Source: JBGPIK01 sp041484845 (GTDB taxonomy: Bacteria > Desulfobacterota > Binatia > UBA9968). Taken from it: a stretch of 7,091 nucleotides of DNA. The position numbers and the translations under genes are program-made. Location: the NCBI GenBank assembly GCA_041484845.1, contig JBGPIK010000359.1, positions 1-7,091 of the forward strand, read 5' to 3'. The notes under the pieces are model-generated. The model made no database searches. It saw only the letters and a program-made list of their open reading frames with translations, and was not told where the DNA came from. Shown in pieces: positions 6,753 through 7,091 of the stretch (position 1 is the stretch's first letter; each line of letters starts with the position of its first letter).

Positions 6753-6986
6753 ATGCCGCTTTACGAGTACGAATGCGCTAAAGGCCACCGCTTCGAGGCG
6801 ATTCAGAAGGTCCAAGAAAAGCCGCTCAAGAAATGTACGGTCTGCGCGTCCACGGCCCGGCGTGCGATTTCGCAACCCACCTTGCTGCACAATCGTGGCA
6901 TCCATGTTTTCGACCGCGTGACCAAAGACGACGCGCTCCGTAGCCGCCCTTCCTCGCTGAAGTCATTCAAGAAGGACAAATTCTAG
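6753..6986 (+). CDS. FmdB-type zinc-ribbon protein (77 aa)
   Basis: A small protein of the FmdB/CxxC zinc-ribbon family, named after a putative regulator near formamidase genes; the real function of most members is unknown. The start MPLYEYEC is the family hallmark, which fixes the ATG at 6753 although no Shine-Dalgarno is evident. Likely zinc ligands are C8, H12, C28 and C31. The usual first CxxC pair is replaced by C8-x3-H12 (CAKGH), so a His may serve as the fourth ligand. The basic, Ser/Lys-rich tail (SSLKSFKKDKF) is probably disordered. It is divergent from guaB and shares a 171-bp control region with it; no functional link to purine synthesis is evident. The stop codon is followed almost immediately by a repeat-like sequence. 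Family assignment is confident, function is not. Confidence 0.88.
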   Translation: MPLYEYECAKGHRFEAIQKVQEKPLKKCTVCASTARRAISQPTLLHNRGIHVFDRVTKDDALRSRPSSLKSFKKDKF

Positions 6987-6987
6987 C

Positions 6988-7091
6988 AGGGTGCTGAAAA
7001 ACTCTGTTTGCAGGCTGCTCAAAAAGATCTCAGAGGCGAGGCGCGCGAAAAATCGACGAGCGGAGGCGTACTTAGCCAGTACGTTGTAGCG
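6988..7091. repeat. Intergenic dispersed-repeat-like element, cut by window end
   Basis: The sequence begins one base after the zinc-ribbon stop codon. It contains two similar A-rich blocks (GTGCTGAAAAACTC and GCTGCTCAAAAAGATC) and a hairpin CGTACT-TAGCC-AGTACG at 7067-7083. From memory, this kind of text (GCTGAAAAA, then GGAGGCGTACT with AGTACG) recurs as short palindromic repeats between genes in deltaproteobacterial-type genomes, but I cannot check that here. No second copy is in the window and the right boundary is not visible. It might act as a REP- or MITE-like element, or as an mRNA 3' structure. Confidence 0.45.

Noticed and set aside
1..7091. CRISPR arrays, tRNA or rRNA genes, transposases, toxin-antitoxin or defence genes
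   Set aside because: Looked for on both strands; no regularly spaced repeats, cloverleaf, rRNA-like text or relevant protein motifs were seen.

Overview
The window carries ordinary bacterial housekeeping genes, nearly all on the minus strand. Read in that direction they are guaB (IMP dehydrogenase), guaA (GMP synthase), a small membrane ORF, an RluA-type pseudouridine synthase, a Nudix hydrolase, and the first 459 codons of dnaE (DNA polymerase III alpha), which runs off the left edge. One short gene, a FmdB-type zinc-ribbon protein, points the other way at the right end. A dispersed-looking intergenic repeat follows it and is cut by the window end.

The organism is a bacterium of moderate GC content: about 58% in a sampled part of guaA, falling to about 38-45% in sampled stretches between 2.9 and 3.4 kb. 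The zinc-ribbon gene, the style of the terminal repeat and the protein sequences remind me of uncultured deltaproteobacterial-type lineages. This is an impression, and no rRNA or marker in the window settles it.

Right end (6582-7091): guaB and the zinc-ribbon gene diverge from a 171-bp region. On the guaB side it holds a good sigma-70-like promoter, two inverted repeats upstream of it, an 11-bp-stem intrinsic terminator inside the guaB 5' leader, and a strong Shine-Dalgarno. A terminator between the only evident promoter and the guaB ribosome-binding site suggests that guaBA is controlled by attenuation. This is the most interesting regulatory feature in the window.

Middle (3586-6581): guaB and guaA overlap by four bases (ATGA) and together turn IMP into XMP and then GMP. 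Key catalytic residues of both enzymes are present, but GuaA has Gly where the Gln after the nucleophile Cys motif is normally conserved. From 2637 to 3585 there is lower-GC sequence with one two-helix membrane ORF and several imperfect palindromes. It looks like inserted or accessory DNA between guaBA and the next operon.

Left end (1-2636): pseudouridine synthase, Nudix hydrolase and dnaE are tightly packed (gaps of 12 and 56 bp) and probably co-transcribed. The dnaE PHP domain keeps all nine predicted metal ligands. A perfect DnaA box and a 12-bp palindrome lie just upstream of dnaE. Purine nucleotide synthesis, nucleotide clean-up and replication thus share this neighbourhood, but I see no clear novel defence or mobile system.
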